A stretch of 64,000 bases of DNA from Liriodendron chinense (taxonomy: Eukaryota; Streptophyta; Magnoliopsida; Magnoliales; Magnoliaceae): contig ML058586.1 of NCBI GenBank assembly GCA_003013855.2, positions 1,664,196 to 1,728,195 on the forward strand. Direction: 5' to 3'. Below are positions 35,450 through 47,799 of the stretch, in pieces. Position numbers and translations under genes: made by a program. The notes beneath the pieces are model-generated. The model was given only the letters and a program-made list of their open reading frames with translations, had not been told where the DNA came from and searched no databases. The first letter of the stretch is position 1, and every line of letters starts with the position of its first letter.

Positions 35450-35740
35450 GATCTTGGGGCCCATCATGCCGTTTGTGTTAAATCCACTCCGTTCATCAGG
35501 TGTGCCACCCCATATTCACCGTACAAATGAAAAATCAGCCCGATCCCAGATTCAAATGCGCCAGGTCATTTGGGGGGGCAGGCAGGCAATGTAAAATCAT
35601 GCCTAGAACTTAGAGTGTGGTCTGAATGAGTTCGGGGTCTTTCTGATTTTTTTTTTTCCTGTCCCTTCATCCTGGTGAGGGCCACCCGATGAACAGATCA
35701 GATGGAATATTCACTCCACATGGGCCCCACGCACGGATCA
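35450..35740. mobile_element. Foldback MITE, second subfamily
   Basis: The left arm begins TTGGGGCCCATCATGCCG, passes AAATCCACTCCGTTCATC and ATCAGCCCGATCCCAGATTC; the right arm has GGGGTCTTTCTGATTTTTT, GGGCCACCCGATGAACAGAT and CATGGGCCCCACGC. The arm sequence differs from the ATGAGGCAGATCC family but the architecture is the same. Confidence 0.65.
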
Positions 35741-36384
35741 TGGTTCATGCCCCCTTTCCATTGGCCCATGTTAGTGTGTTTTCTTTCATCAGGGGACTAA
35801 TATAGAGGGCCGGACCTATTGGACGGAGTGGATATCTCACACTCAACTCAGTGGGCCCCACAGAGCTCGGGTGCATACTACATGTGTTTTAGACGATTCC
35901 GATCCATGCGCGCGCGACAGCTATGCTCGTGGATGCCTCCATCATTGTTATTAGGTAGGATCAAATGGAATAAAGATGGGATCAGAACCGATTACATCAA
36001 GTGAGGAAAATCTCATTCATTGGACGGTTAGGATGGTCTGACCAAGGAAATCTTTGGTTGGTAGCTAATCAAGGCAGAGCCCATGGATGTATGGTTCAGA
36101 TCATTACAGACATGCATGTGTTGTACACGAAATGGAGGCACGTGTGTTCCTGGTTATGTGCGCATGCGTGTTGAGCATTCTAACCTTGCATCAGGTGATG
36201 GCCTACCCGAGTTAAGGGCCCCGAATTTTGGGCATGGTGGGGCCCACTTGACCACTTGGATATCCCCATGCACGTGTCAAGGTCGAAGTGTTGAACGTGT
36301 GTAGAGAGGTGTGTGGACTTAACAAAGCTCTGTATACGCATGCGAAGCTATACTAACATGGACAATGATCCTATGCTAGTGTCC

Positions 36385-36665
36385 AGTTGTGGGGTCCATC
36401 GTGATATGTGGATGACATCGACTACGTCCATCATGTTGGACATCACATTTTCACCATTGATCAGAAAAATCAGGCCGATCCAATAATCAGGTGGCTGATC
36501 ACACCAAATGAAACAATGTAAATTCATGCTTAAAACCTCTAAATTCATGTTTCGTAGGACATCTGAGTTTTGGAATGGCCTGATTTTTGTGTCTCTTCAT
36601 CCTTGTGGGCCACACCAGATCACCAGTTGGATTTCATACACACAATAAGGTGGGCCCCACAAAAT
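36385..36665. mobile_element. Foldback MITE, second subfamily (copy 2)
   Basis: GTTGTGGGGTCCATCGTGAT on the left and AATAAGGTGGGCCCCACAA on the right bound inverted arms containing ATCAGGCCGATCCAATAATC and GGAATGGCCTGATTTTTG. Spacer near 36530. Confidence 0.65.
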
Positions 36666-36965
36666 GTCTGAAAAGTTTTGATGGTGGGTCCCAACATATT
36701 ATGTAAATCCACTCCGTCCATAAGGTGATAGCTGTTATCTGAGACGTACATCAAAATATCAATCCTTTGAAAAAAAAACTCTGATGGGTAACACCAGTGG
36801 GAAAAAATGTAAAATTACACCTAAAACTTCTAAGTTCAGTATGTGTGGCCAGCATGAGTTTTGGATCACACTGTATTTTGTCTCTTACCTTCATCGTTGT
36901 GAGTTTCACCTGATTAACGGACTTGATGAAAGATAGACACCACGGTGGCCTTGTACACAAACCTG
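36665..36965. mobile_element. Foldback MITE, second subfamily (copy 3)
   Basis: It lies directly beside copy 2. The left arm has GATGGTGGGTCCCAACATAT and AATCCACTCCGTCCATAAGG; the right arm has TGTCTCTTACCTTCATC, CACCTGATTAACGGAC and AGACACCACGGTGGCC. It is more diverged than copy 2. Confidence 0.55.
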
Positions 36966-37117
36966 TAGTTGGTATTCCATCTCCATTTTTTTCCCAGTGG
37001 GGTGGCCCACATGATTTGTGGATCTGGATGATTGTTTTCCCTAGGGCTTAGAATCCATGACAGAACCTAATGGAAGGAGCGGATTTTAAATATAAAATAT
37101 GGTGGGCCCAGAATTGG

Positions 37118-37620
37118 GTGTCGCACGGGCGCGGATTGGGTACAACACCCTCCGACGCCGTCCATCTATTTTGAAATATCATTTTAGTGCATGTGCCCAA
37201 AAAAAGATAGGTGAAGGCTCAAGCGGACCATAACACATGAAGCGGGATTGAACTCTTACCATTGAAAACTTCCTAGGGCCTACAAGAATACATGGAATGT
37301 TTATTTTCCATCCAACCTGTTAAAAAGGTCACTTGGACCTATATGAATGGAAAATATAAATAGAAGCTTGATCCAAAACTTCTGTAGCTCCCAAGAAGTT
37401 TTCAACGGCGAGAGTTCAATCCCTATTTCTTCATGTGGTGTGGTTCATTCGAGCCTTCGATCTGCCTCATTTTTGGGATCATGCACTAAAATGATATCTC
37501 AGAATAGGTGAATGGCATGGATAAAACATATAATCACGGTGGGCCCCACACAGCCCCTGACATGACCGTCTGTCTCTAGATAGGTCCTGGTGGGTGGTAG
37601 TACCCAATCCGCGACCGTGC
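37118..37620. mobile_element. Foldback MITE of the main family
   Basis: Ends GCGCGGATTGGGTACAAC and, inverted, TCGCGGATTGGGTACTACC. The arms contain CCGTCCATCTATTTTG and GATCTGCCTCATTTTTGGG and are joined by CATCCAACCTGTTAAAAAGG. Flanks TGTCGCACG and TGCGGCACG agree in 7 of 9 positions, a possible eroded 9-bp duplication. Confidence 0.8.
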
Positions 37621-37622
37621 GG

Positions 37623-37866
37623 CACGTGGGTCCCATCTAGACCTGGCCATACTGTCCTATAAAAGGCTAGTCACTTTGAGCATGGCAAGTTGCTCTTGGA
37701 CTCTAGCTAGCTAATTTAGCTACTTTGGTACCACTAGGTGGAAGGTGCTGCCATGGCTTCCACTATCACTACTGCTTTTTACATCAAAGGGAAGTTGGGC
37801 ATGGGTGTATGGATGGCAGCGACTCTTCAACAGTTCATGTGCCTGGACAGCGTACAAAAATCCTGA
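37623..37866 (+). promoter_or_regulatory. Promoter-like site (G-box, TATA) with a short ORF
   Basis: CACGTG at 37623-37628 and CTATAAAAGG from 37657 precede an ATG at 37753 in a good context (GCCATGGC). The frame (MASTITTAFYIKGKLGMGVW...) is only 37 codons, ending TGA at 37864-37866. I do not recognise the peptide. It could be a first exon, a decayed gene start, or chance. 37950-39078 has nothing else I can name. Confidence 0.35.
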
Positions 37867-39078
37867 CTGTCCAAATCTCTGATCCAATGGTGGATGGAGC
37901 GAAACTCAAAATTTACAATGAAAAGATGGTAGAAACAATCTGATTTTTTTCCCCTTGAACTTGGACCATTCATGTCATGGCTAAAAGATTGGCTGACCGG
38001 CACCAACTTGTTCGATTTGAAGTCAAGTCGGCCGAAATAAGTCGGCCAAGTTGTCCCTTGTGGGGCTCACTGTGCTGTCTATGTTACATCCACTAGTCCA
38101 TTAGGTACGCTACTAATTGCTAGGCCTTGGGGTAAAAGATCAATTAAATCCACAACTCAGGCGGGTCACATCATAGATTTGTACATGGGGGCGACAATGG
38201 AGTCTATCTTGCATCAAATTCATTGCTTGCAACAAAACGTCTTTTGCTAGTTGGGGGATTGTGACGAAGGCATCTTGGCATTTTCGTTAGTTGTCGAGCG
38301 TCAAGTGTATCCTTTAGCCATTGGATGGTAAGCATTGGACACGATGGACACCTTATATAGCTAAGGTTAACATCATGGGATTGTTCATGAGAGGCAATGG
38401 TATCAAATAGCTATATAGCTAGTGATGTGTTTGATAACCTTGTAGCCAACCGGGCATGAAATAGCCAATATTGTCTTATGAAAAGTAGCCTATAAGCTGT
38501 TGACACCTAAACTAGAGATCTTGGATGATCCTTTCTTTCAATTCATAAAAAGCATGCATGATTTGCATGATGCCCATCCTAAATAATTTATGTCGAGTGG
38601 CTTTGATTAACATACGACAGTGAGATTGTATTTTGGGTTATAGTCTAACACACTTTTGATTACATCCCAACGGAAAATCTTTGATTAAAAGGTATAACCC
38701 AATTAGATTATCCAGTTGCATGGCTCAAGGTAGCATTAGCCATAATCTATCATCCATTGTCTTCAAAGTAGCTAGATTACTAATTGGATTCAGGAGGCGG
38801 CTTGTAAAAGCCTTACCATGTGCAAGCTCTCATTAATCCAACAAAATTATAGTCTCGTATGCTAGAAATGGGATGCAGTTAGGTCTTAGTGGACCACATT
38901 GTGACAAGACTCTCAGCTCCAGGCACCAATGCTGCAGTAGGTTTGCTCTCGGATGCTAGGGATCTGACTAAGAGGGCAAAGAGAAACTAGAATTATGTGT
39001 GGATTGTGCTCTTGGTAATTGGACGTGATGAAGGAAAGCTGCACATTTGGTGCAGAGGCTACAATAGGTCTGCACCAT

Positions 39079-39245
39079 AGGTCAAACCTTGTTTTTAAGG
39101 GTTAGTACATTCACCCCACTGTTAGTACACCTGCCCACATTGTTAGTCACACAACAATGTTAGCCACCCTCGCTTGGGAATTGATACCAAGGCCTCAAGT
39201 GTTGAAATGAGGTTATCTTCACTTAGTCTACCACTTGAGCTTTGA
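39079..39245 (-). mobile_element. tRNA-derived SINE
   Basis: On the minus strand: A box GCTCAAGTGGTAGACTAAG, B box TTGGTATCAATTCCCAAG, then GGTGGCTAACATTGTTGTG, GTGACTAACAATGTGGG and a short A-rich end (TTTTTAAGGG on the plus strand near 39090). The B box fits the GGTTCRANTCC consensus with two changes. It matches the copy at 31455-31620. Confidence 0.78.
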
Positions 39246-40435
39246 ATTATGGTGTACCATAGGGCAAAACTTGATCCTTGAGATACTTGTAAGGTGGGTA
39301 TCCTCCTTAGGCCATGACTCTATGTATGAGGTTCAATGCATAGTGTCACAGCTTCCTCTTGAGTCCCAACAAATGACATATAAAAGGCCTTTCAATGGAA
39401 AGAAATGTTTAAGCAAGTGAGACTCTCCTTGATGAGCATGTATGCCTAAGTTCATTGTCTTCTTATGTAGCAAAGAGGTTGGAGAATCTTATGGAGAAAA
39501 ATCGATCATTTAGAAAAGAATCATCTCAAAGAAGTAAGAAGTGATATTTATAAGCCTATGGGGTCTGATTTTCCCAACTTGTAGAGGAGGCTTACTAATT
39601 GGGAGCTTTGCGTCTGCTTTAACAGTTTATGGCACAAGGATGCTTTTAGATGGCCTACTCCTTAGCTGATGTGAGGTGGTATCATCTTGTGGCACAAGCT
39701 AGAACATGACGAATTTGAGCAGCACCATGAGTCTTTTGGACGCGTGAGGGCTCATTTTGGCAAAGTATCAGGTTTCATGTGAAGAGGTCTTGAAATTCTT
39801 CAATTTTCTCATAGGAGTTCATTTCAAAAAGCTTGGTGTCCCGCGATTGAGAATCTTGTGGTAATCATAGCCATGAACTATCATTTTTCCATATGCGATA
39901 CCAGTCTTGCCTTAGATCTTGGTTGTGTGGGCGGGCCGTTCCGCACTGTCATACAGGTTGTACTTGGTAACATTTAGGTGTCAACACCCATGCATCAAGT
40001 GTAATGGGTAAGGATGAAACTAAGATACAAAAATTAGCCTGATGTAAAACTAAGGCCGCACTATGTAAACTTGGAGGTTTTAGTCACAATTTTACTTCAT
40101 TCTCGTATCAGGCTATATATGTGGGCCCAAAGGTTGGGCATTTCACACATGCTATGTAAAGCAGATATTGCATTCAACTCTCAAGCTTTTGGACGATTCC
40201 AATGCGAAGGAAAAGCAAGTAGAAAGTCCCATCAAGACTCAGTACTCTTGAGAATGCAGACAAGAGAGACGTGGAGATACCTTCTCCACACCTACCAAAG
40301 AGAGAGAGAGAGGCGTGTTTGGATGGAGAGAGAAGCAGACGAGTGGGAATGGGTCAACTCGGCAAGAGTCGCCTGTATTGAGCAAGTTAGCAGCTACTCA
40401 CTGAGTTGTGCATGAGTCACCCTTATACACCTGGA

Positions 40436-40930
40436 CGTGGATTGGGTACTACCTCGGTACAGGCAGGGGCTCTGACGGGCAACCGCAATGTATGGGTTTT
40501 ATCCACACCGTCCATCTATTTTGCCATATCATTTTAGGGTAGAAGCCAAAAATTGAGACAGATTCAAGGTTCAAGTGGACCACACAGTCAAGATTAAATG
40601 CCTACCATTGAAAACTTCTTGGAGACCACAGTTTTGGATCAAGCTGATATGCATGTTTCCCCTTCATCTATATCTATGTGACCATGTGAACAGGTTGGAT
40701 GGCATATAAACATCACGGTAGGCCCTAGGAAGATTTCAATGATGGATGTTATTGTCACCGGTGTGGTTCACTTGAGGCTTTGGTCGGCCTATTTCTTTTA
40801 ATCTTACACCCTGCAACTAAAAAAAAAAAGAAAAGAAGAAGAGGATGGTATGGATAAAATCCACATATCATAGTGGGCTCCTCATAACCCCTGCATGTGG
40901 CAGTCTGGGACAATTGGGTAGTACCAATCC
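40436..40930. mobile_element. Foldback MITE of the main family
   Basis: Ends GACGTGGATTGGGTACTACC and, inverted, GCATGGATTGGTACTACCC. The arms contain CACACCGTCCATCTATTTTG, GTTCAAGTGGACCACACAG and, inverted, GGATGGTATGGATAAAATCC. An A/G-rich insertion (40815-40845) lengthens the right arm. Confidence 0.8.
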
Positions 40931-41719
40931 ATGCGCCATTAGGGACATCAGTAGATAAAGTCCTAATATATATATGATCTCACTATGATGTTAGCTACTT
41001 TATCATAACTTTTTTTTTATTATTTTTTATCCAGCCTATGGGGGCATTGTTGACCTTTTTCCAAACGAAAGTGCTTCCGCCCAACCATCCTTTGGTATGG
41101 CTGCAACAAAACGTGGAAGTCAAGAGAGATTTCTAAGAATGGGGATGTAGGTCCACTAAATCAATGATTGGGGCCACCCCTTAGCCGATCTAATCCGTTC
41201 AGTTTAATTAAATAGTCATGAACTCATAATAAGGTCATTTAAAAAAAAATAGAGCTATTCGTGGTCCACACCTGCATTAATACGATGAGTTAATTCGGAA
41301 CTATTTCCTCCGGTGTTGTCCATCCATGATGAGTTTTACTCTCAAACTTGGATAGATGGCATAAAATTAAAACATCATTCATATGGATGGCTTGGATATA
41401 CTCCAAGACTATCCAATGGACCCTACATAAGATGTGAGATTAGTTTAATTAATGGGTCCCTTGTGTGGGAAAGGTCATCTAGCCACTAGGACCATTGCCA
41501 CCTCCATGGGACTCACTCTGCGTGAGCTTCTAGCTTGCATCCAGCGAGCTTCTGAGTATTTTTTTGAAGATTTTCGACTACAATCTTTGTCATATAAACT
41601 ATGATGGCCAATGGTGTGTTTAAATTATGATAATAGTGGCTTTTTTTGTTGGTGGGTATCAATGATGGGAGTTTGTGAAAGGGTGGAGGCTGTGGTGGTT
41701 CCCTTTATAATTGATGAAT

Positions 41720-42205
41720 TTTGTAATGAAAAAATGTTGCAATGAATGAATTTTGAAATGGAAGAATATTGTAATGAATGAAATGAATGAATGTTGTAAC
41801 AGATGAATGTTGTAGTGGAAGAATGTTGAAATGAATAAATGATCATAACTCCATGTGGGTAGCAGATCCCATGAAAATGGGCTCACTTTCGAGCAATCAA
41901 ATGGTGTCTGAATGAGGTGATTTTAAAGCCAATTGAAAGTTCATCAAATCACTTTTCCAACATGTACAATATCATTCAAATCAGACATGTAACGAGGGAG
42001 TTATAGCCATTTTCGTCGGATCTGCAAATGATAGTGAGTATCGATGAACGACAGTGACTTTGGACCCACTTTTGGACAATCAAATAATGTCCAAATAAAG
42101 TGATTCCAGAGCTACCTAGAAGTTCATTAAATTATTTTTCCAACAAGTATAAGATCACTTAAATCGAAAATGTAATGAAAGAGTAATGACCATTTTCATC
42201 AATAG
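41720..42205. repeat. GAATGTTG minisatellite and a diverged ~170-bp tandem duplication
   Basis: 41720-41840 repeats AATGAATG and GAATGTTGTAAT-like strings. After it, 41880-42030 and 42055-42205 are two diverged copies of one unit: CAATCAAAT(G/A)(G/A)TGTC, GAAAGTTCATCAAAT or GAAGTTCATTAAAT, TTTTTCCAACAAG, and GGGAGTTATAGCC or AGAGTAATGACC. A related piece is at 15030-15140. Confidence 0.6.
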
Positions 42206-42655
42206 ATAATAACTATCGCAAGTGTGATGATTCTCTTTTGGTTTGAATCCTTTGTTGGCTGTCAAGCAGAAAATTCTTGCGTGGAGCCTTTTCATTAGTC
42301 CACATTACACTGCATGATGTCAATGTGATCAGGTTGCACTGAGGAAGTGAATAGTTGCATACCTATGTGATGACGTGAACTAATAAAATGGCTCCAAGCA
42401 GGTCTCTTTCTTAGCAAGCATCAGCTTGTTTTGTACGCTGTGGCCCACCACCAGACGAGTGAAAACGGCCTGACTTCTAAATAAAGAATCTAAAAAGAGT
42501 GGGTCCATTGAACGTTTGGCGTGCACGCATGTGAATCCACACCTTCCAAATCGTGGGCAATGTCCTAGCGTAGCCTGAAAATCATACGGATTGGATGATC
42601 CATCATATGGACAGCTTTTTGTTTTGTTTTCTATTTTTTTCAGTAAAATCTTACA

Positions 42656-42832
42656 CATGGTTAAAGATTGGAGACTCGGACTGAGTTGTTGGCTCCTGAC
42701 TCGAGTCAGGACTCGCCCGAGTCATGGATGACTCAGTTAGGTGGCCCGTGGTATCGAAACGTATCGGCCTCCTATAGACTCCGAGTCGACTCGTCCGAGT
42801 CGCATAAGACTCGTCCGAGTCTTAAAACCATG
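42656..42832. mobile_element. Small hAT-like GACTCG element beside the esterase start
   Basis: It starts CATGGTTAAAGATTGGAGAC and ends, inverted, CATGGTTTTAAGACTCGGAC; inside are many GACTCG/CGAGTC strings. Flanks ATCTTACA (42648-42655) and CTCTTACA (42833-42840) match in 7 of 8 bases. It ends 132 bp before the esterase ATG, so it lies in the promoter or leader. Confidence 0.65.
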
Positions 42833-42964
42833 CTCTTACATGGTTTCTTCAGAAGGCAGAGCAGTACAGTACTGCACTTGCATTTTGCTTTCTTGACTTC
42901 AAAAGCACAAAAAGCACAATTGTATTGTTAAAATAAAAAAAGAAAGAAAGAAAGATCAGAGAAA

Positions 42965-45900
42965 ATGAGACCTCATATCGTATTATTCGGAGATTCAATC
43001 ACCGAGCAATCTTTCAGGCCTGGCGGATGGGGGGCTGCTCTTGCCGACACCTACTCTCGAAAGGTCTTTTTTTTTGCCCCTTTTATTTATATAATTTTCT
43101 TCATTTTTATGCATATTTTCTTGGTTATTGTAGAAAACCCAACTCAGAATTTCCACTCATTTGCATGAGTTTCGATTTTTCGGTAGTTATTTAGAAAACC
43201 CAATTCAAATCTGTGGCTGATTTTTACAAATTTCGATTTTTTTGGTAGTATTTAGGAAAACCCAATTTTGATATGATCCTTTGAGTCAAGATCGAACCAT
43301 GCAGCAAAAGATCAAGGAATTGCAGAGATAGTTACTAAGAAAATCCAACTCAAAATTTCTGCTCATTTGTATGAGTTTCGATTTTTTGGTAGTTACTAAG
43401 AAAACCCAACTCAAAATTCCTGCTCATTTGTATGAGTTCCGATTTTCCGGTAGTAATTAAGAAAACCCAATGCAGATCTGTGGCTGATTTTTACGTGTTA
43501 CGTCTGCCTTTTCTTCTTCGATCTATTTTTTGGAAGATCAAAGAAGACATTTGGGTTGATCCCCTTCAAGGGGGATCATGTCTCCTAAATCTCATAAGAG
43601 AATTGTTTTTGGGAAGAAAACTCTGTCTACTTTCATTAACAATGTTTATTTAAGTACAAATTCGTAGTCCATAGGCCACATTACCATAACTATCAACAAG
43701 GACCATTCTCCCCACTACTAGGTAAGGGAGTGGATTGCCTGTGACCCCAGGCACAGAGATATCTCTATGCCGGGGGCTGTGTGGGGCCCATAGAAATGTC
43801 TGACAAATCCACTCCATCCATATGTTTTTAAAGACCACAATAGGGCAGGATTCTAAAAATCAGGTAGATCCAAAACTCATGTGGGCTGTAGCACACGAAA
43901 CAGTGGGGATTGAACGCCTGGTGGTGACAAAAGTTTTGTATTAGGATGATATTTGTTCCTACAGTCTATCTGAGTGGTAATAATTCTATGAACAGTTTGG
44001 ATGGCGTATAAACATTATGATCAGCTCCTGGAAGGTTTCAACTATGGACGTTGTTGTTCCCACTTTTTTGTTGGTATGTCCCACCTGAGTTTTGGATCTG
44101 CCTGATTTTTAGAATCCTGTCCTATTGTGGTCTCTCAAAATAGATGGATAGAGTGGATTTGTCACAGACATCTCTGTGGACCCCACATAGCCCCGGTGCT
44201 TGGGCGTCACAGGCAATCCACTCCCACTAGGTAACTACTCCACTTCCCACTATTAGATAGCTAACCCTACTACCCATTACTAGATAACTAACCCCACAAC
44301 CCATGACCAATACCCAATTACATTGCATGTATCACTCGTCCCACCTTGTCCTCAGGGTGAAGGTCTGGGAAATGATCAACGACGGACTGGTAGTTCTCTC
44401 ACATTGCATCTTCTATGGCTGCACCCTGCCATTGAATTAGGACTTAGTAATAGCTTGGTTCCCACACTTAACCATCCTACAATTAAGGATTGCTTGCGGC
44501 AGGGTTTGTAGGATGCCTTCATTAGTGAGGGGCGACAACACATCGGAAGGATGAATATGCTCCCCTAACTTTTTCCTAAGTCATGAGATGTGGAACACGG
44601 GATGGATCTTGGAGCCAAGGGGAAGGTCTAGTTTGTACGCGAATGGTCCGGTTTGCTGTAAAGCCCGATATGGTCCGAAATAATGGGTTTATATCTTGAG
44701 AGACCGTATTACCACTAAGGAAGTTTGGCGATAAGGCTGTAATTTGAGGTAGACCCAATCTCCTACTAAGAATTCCCGCTCTGTCCGGTGGCAATCGGCA
44801 TACTTCTTCATCCGTTCATGTGCTAATTCCAAATGCTCCTTGACTAGTTTTAAAACTCAATCCCTGTTTAGTAACTCTGTCTCTACAGCTTGTATCTTCG
44901 TGGTCCTGGGAATGTATGTGGCCAAGCTTGCTGGGGTACACCACACACCGCCTCATAAGGAGTCATCCATGTCACCGAATGATAAGTGGTGTTGTACCAC
45001 CATTTGGCCCAAGGAAGCCACTTGACCCACTCCTTGGGTCTCGCGCTTGTGAAGCATCGGAGGTAATTCTCGAGACACCAGTTCAGGAGTTTTGTTTGGC
45101 CATCTGATTGGGGATGATAGGATGAACTCATTTGAAACTGAGTTCCCTGTAAGCGAAACAATTCTTTCCAAAAGTGACTAGTGAAATCCGGATCCCGATC
45201 ACCAACAATGGAGACCAATATTCCTTGTAGCTTAAATATGTTTTCAACGAAGACTCTTGCTACTGGTAAGCGTTGTGTATGGCTGAGCTAGAGCGACGAA
45301 GTGCGCATACTTAGATAATCGGTACTATAGCTACAAAGATGACAATCTTGCCATGGGATGGAGGCAACCATCAATGAAGTCCATGGCGATTTCAATCCAT
45401 ACTCGCTTTGGGACCTGTAAAGATTGGAGAAGACCAGGTGCAGCCACATTTTCAGCCTTGTGCCTTTGACGAGTGTCGCATTCTTTCACGAATCTTCACA
45501 AGTCCTTGCGCATTCCTGGCCAATAGAACGTATCCATGATACTTTTAAGTGTTTTGTGGTAACCCAAGTGACCTGAAGAGGGGGTTTCATGCGTCTCCAT
45601 GAGGATAAGATTCCATAATGGTGAGGTGGGCCCTACTACCGCTGTCCCTTTTCTAAAGAGGAGTCCATCCTTGAATGCATACCTTTGTCGATTAAGAATT
45701 CCGCCTTCCAATTCCTTGATTCAGGCTTGTAAATAAGGATCATTTGTAGTCTCCAATCGCACCTTATCTAGTCACGTGGACACCAGCATAGAGATGGCCA
45801 GGATCTCAACTTCCTCATCACATCGGGATAAGGCATCAATGGCTCGATTATCCTGCCTTTTTTTTTTCTTTTTTTTTTAATTCGATTGTAAAATCATAAC

Positions 45901-47768
45901 CCAACAGTTTAGACAGCCACTTCTATTGTTTGGGGTAGTGATTTGTTGTTCCAACAAGAACTTAAGGCTCATTTGATCTGTTTGTACTGTGAATCTCCAA
46001 CCCAATAGATGCGTTCTCTACTTTTAAATGGCGGTGATAAGTGCGAGCAACTCCTTTTCATATGTTGATAGAGCTAGGTTCGGTCATGTAATGCTTGACT
46101 CCAGAATGCTATTGGACGCCCTCTTGCATTAATATACTACTTATCCCTATTCTTGTCAAATCACACTTGACGGTAAATGGTTTAGAGAAGCCAGGTAGTG
46201 TAAGCACGGTAGCTTGTGTCATAGCTTGCTTGAGTATGTTGAAGGCTTGATGAGCTTCACCAGACCACCCCCCAAGTATTCTCTTTTAGCAATACGGATA
46301 AAGGGGATGCTATTTTGCCATAGTCCTTGATGAACTTACGATAATATCTTGTTAGGCCTAGAAACCCACGCAGAGCCTTTTGGGTTCGTGGTTGTGGCCA
46401 TTCCAACATCCTTGTAATTTTTATGGGGTCCACTGAAATCCCTTTGACCAATGTAATTGACCTCTTGAAAACCAAACTTGCATTTTGTCTCCTTAGCATA
46501 GAGTCGGTGTTGCCTTAAAACCTCCAATGTTGAATGAAGATGGTGGAGATGCTCTTCCCAAGTCCGACTATATACCAAAATGTCGTAAAAAAAAACTAAA
46601 ACAAATTGTCGAAGATATGGCTTGAACACCTCATTCATTAGACTTTGGAAAGTCGATGGATCATTGGTGAGTCCGAATGGCATCGCCAAGAATTCATAAT
46701 GGCCATCATGAGTGCGAAATGCTATTTTGGGATATCTTCTTCTTGGACTCAGATATGGTGGTACCCAGCTTGCAAATCTAGCTTTGAGTAAAACATGGAC
46801 CCATGCAACTCATTCAACAACTCATCTATAATTGGAATTGGAAATTTATCCTTAATCATGACTTGGTTAAGAGAACGATAGTAACACAAAAGCGCCAACT
46901 TCCGTCTCGTTTACAAACCAAGAGCATGGGTGACGATTATGAACTCGTGCTCGGCCCCCAAAGACAACATGTCTTTTACTATTCTCTCTATCTCATTTTT
47001 TTATTTATCTAAAACGAGTACTTGTATGGACGGACGCTCATGGGCTTGTTTCCTTCAATGAGGGGTATGCAATGATCATGAGATTGCAGTGGGGCAAGCC
47101 AGATGTTTCACAAAACGCATTCTGGAATTCAGCCAATAAATTCTACAGTGCTTCATCCTCGATCGTGGCTGATGGGGGTGGCATGGTGTTGTATAGTCGT
47201 AGTACCATAGCCCTTCCCCGTTGCGAACCTCCTTCTCGAATGTCCCTGATTGGTGGCTTCTATGTGTAAGGGTTGCAGCCCCTCGAGCTTATGTGGTTGA
47301 CTGTTATTCTTTTAAGTCATCTGAGTTGAGGTAAATCCCAAACGACTAGTTTGAGGATCCGTAACCATTGAGATACCAAAACTACATCGGAGCCACTCAG
47401 GCTGAGCAAGAAAAAAATTGTTGTGATCATAACTCCTTGAACTTGGATGGTTAGACTGGCACACTTCCCCTTGCTGGCAAGGCGATCTCCGTTGGCTACC
47501 ATTACCTCAAATGGAGCACCACTTTTTTTTTTTCCCCACCATTTTGAATGTGTATCTGGGCCTTACGAATGACCCTGGGATCTATGAAATTGTGTGTGCT
47601 TCCGCTGTCGATTAACGTCATAATTGGTTGCTGTTGTAGAAGTCCTCCAACCCGCATTGTCTACAGAGAGGTTGAACCAGCAATGGCATGAAGTGATATC
47701 TCTAGTGAGGCCTCCTCTAACTTGGTTGGACCATCTTTGATCACTTCATAGCCTCCATTCATTACGCG

Positions 47769-47799
<31 letters not shown>

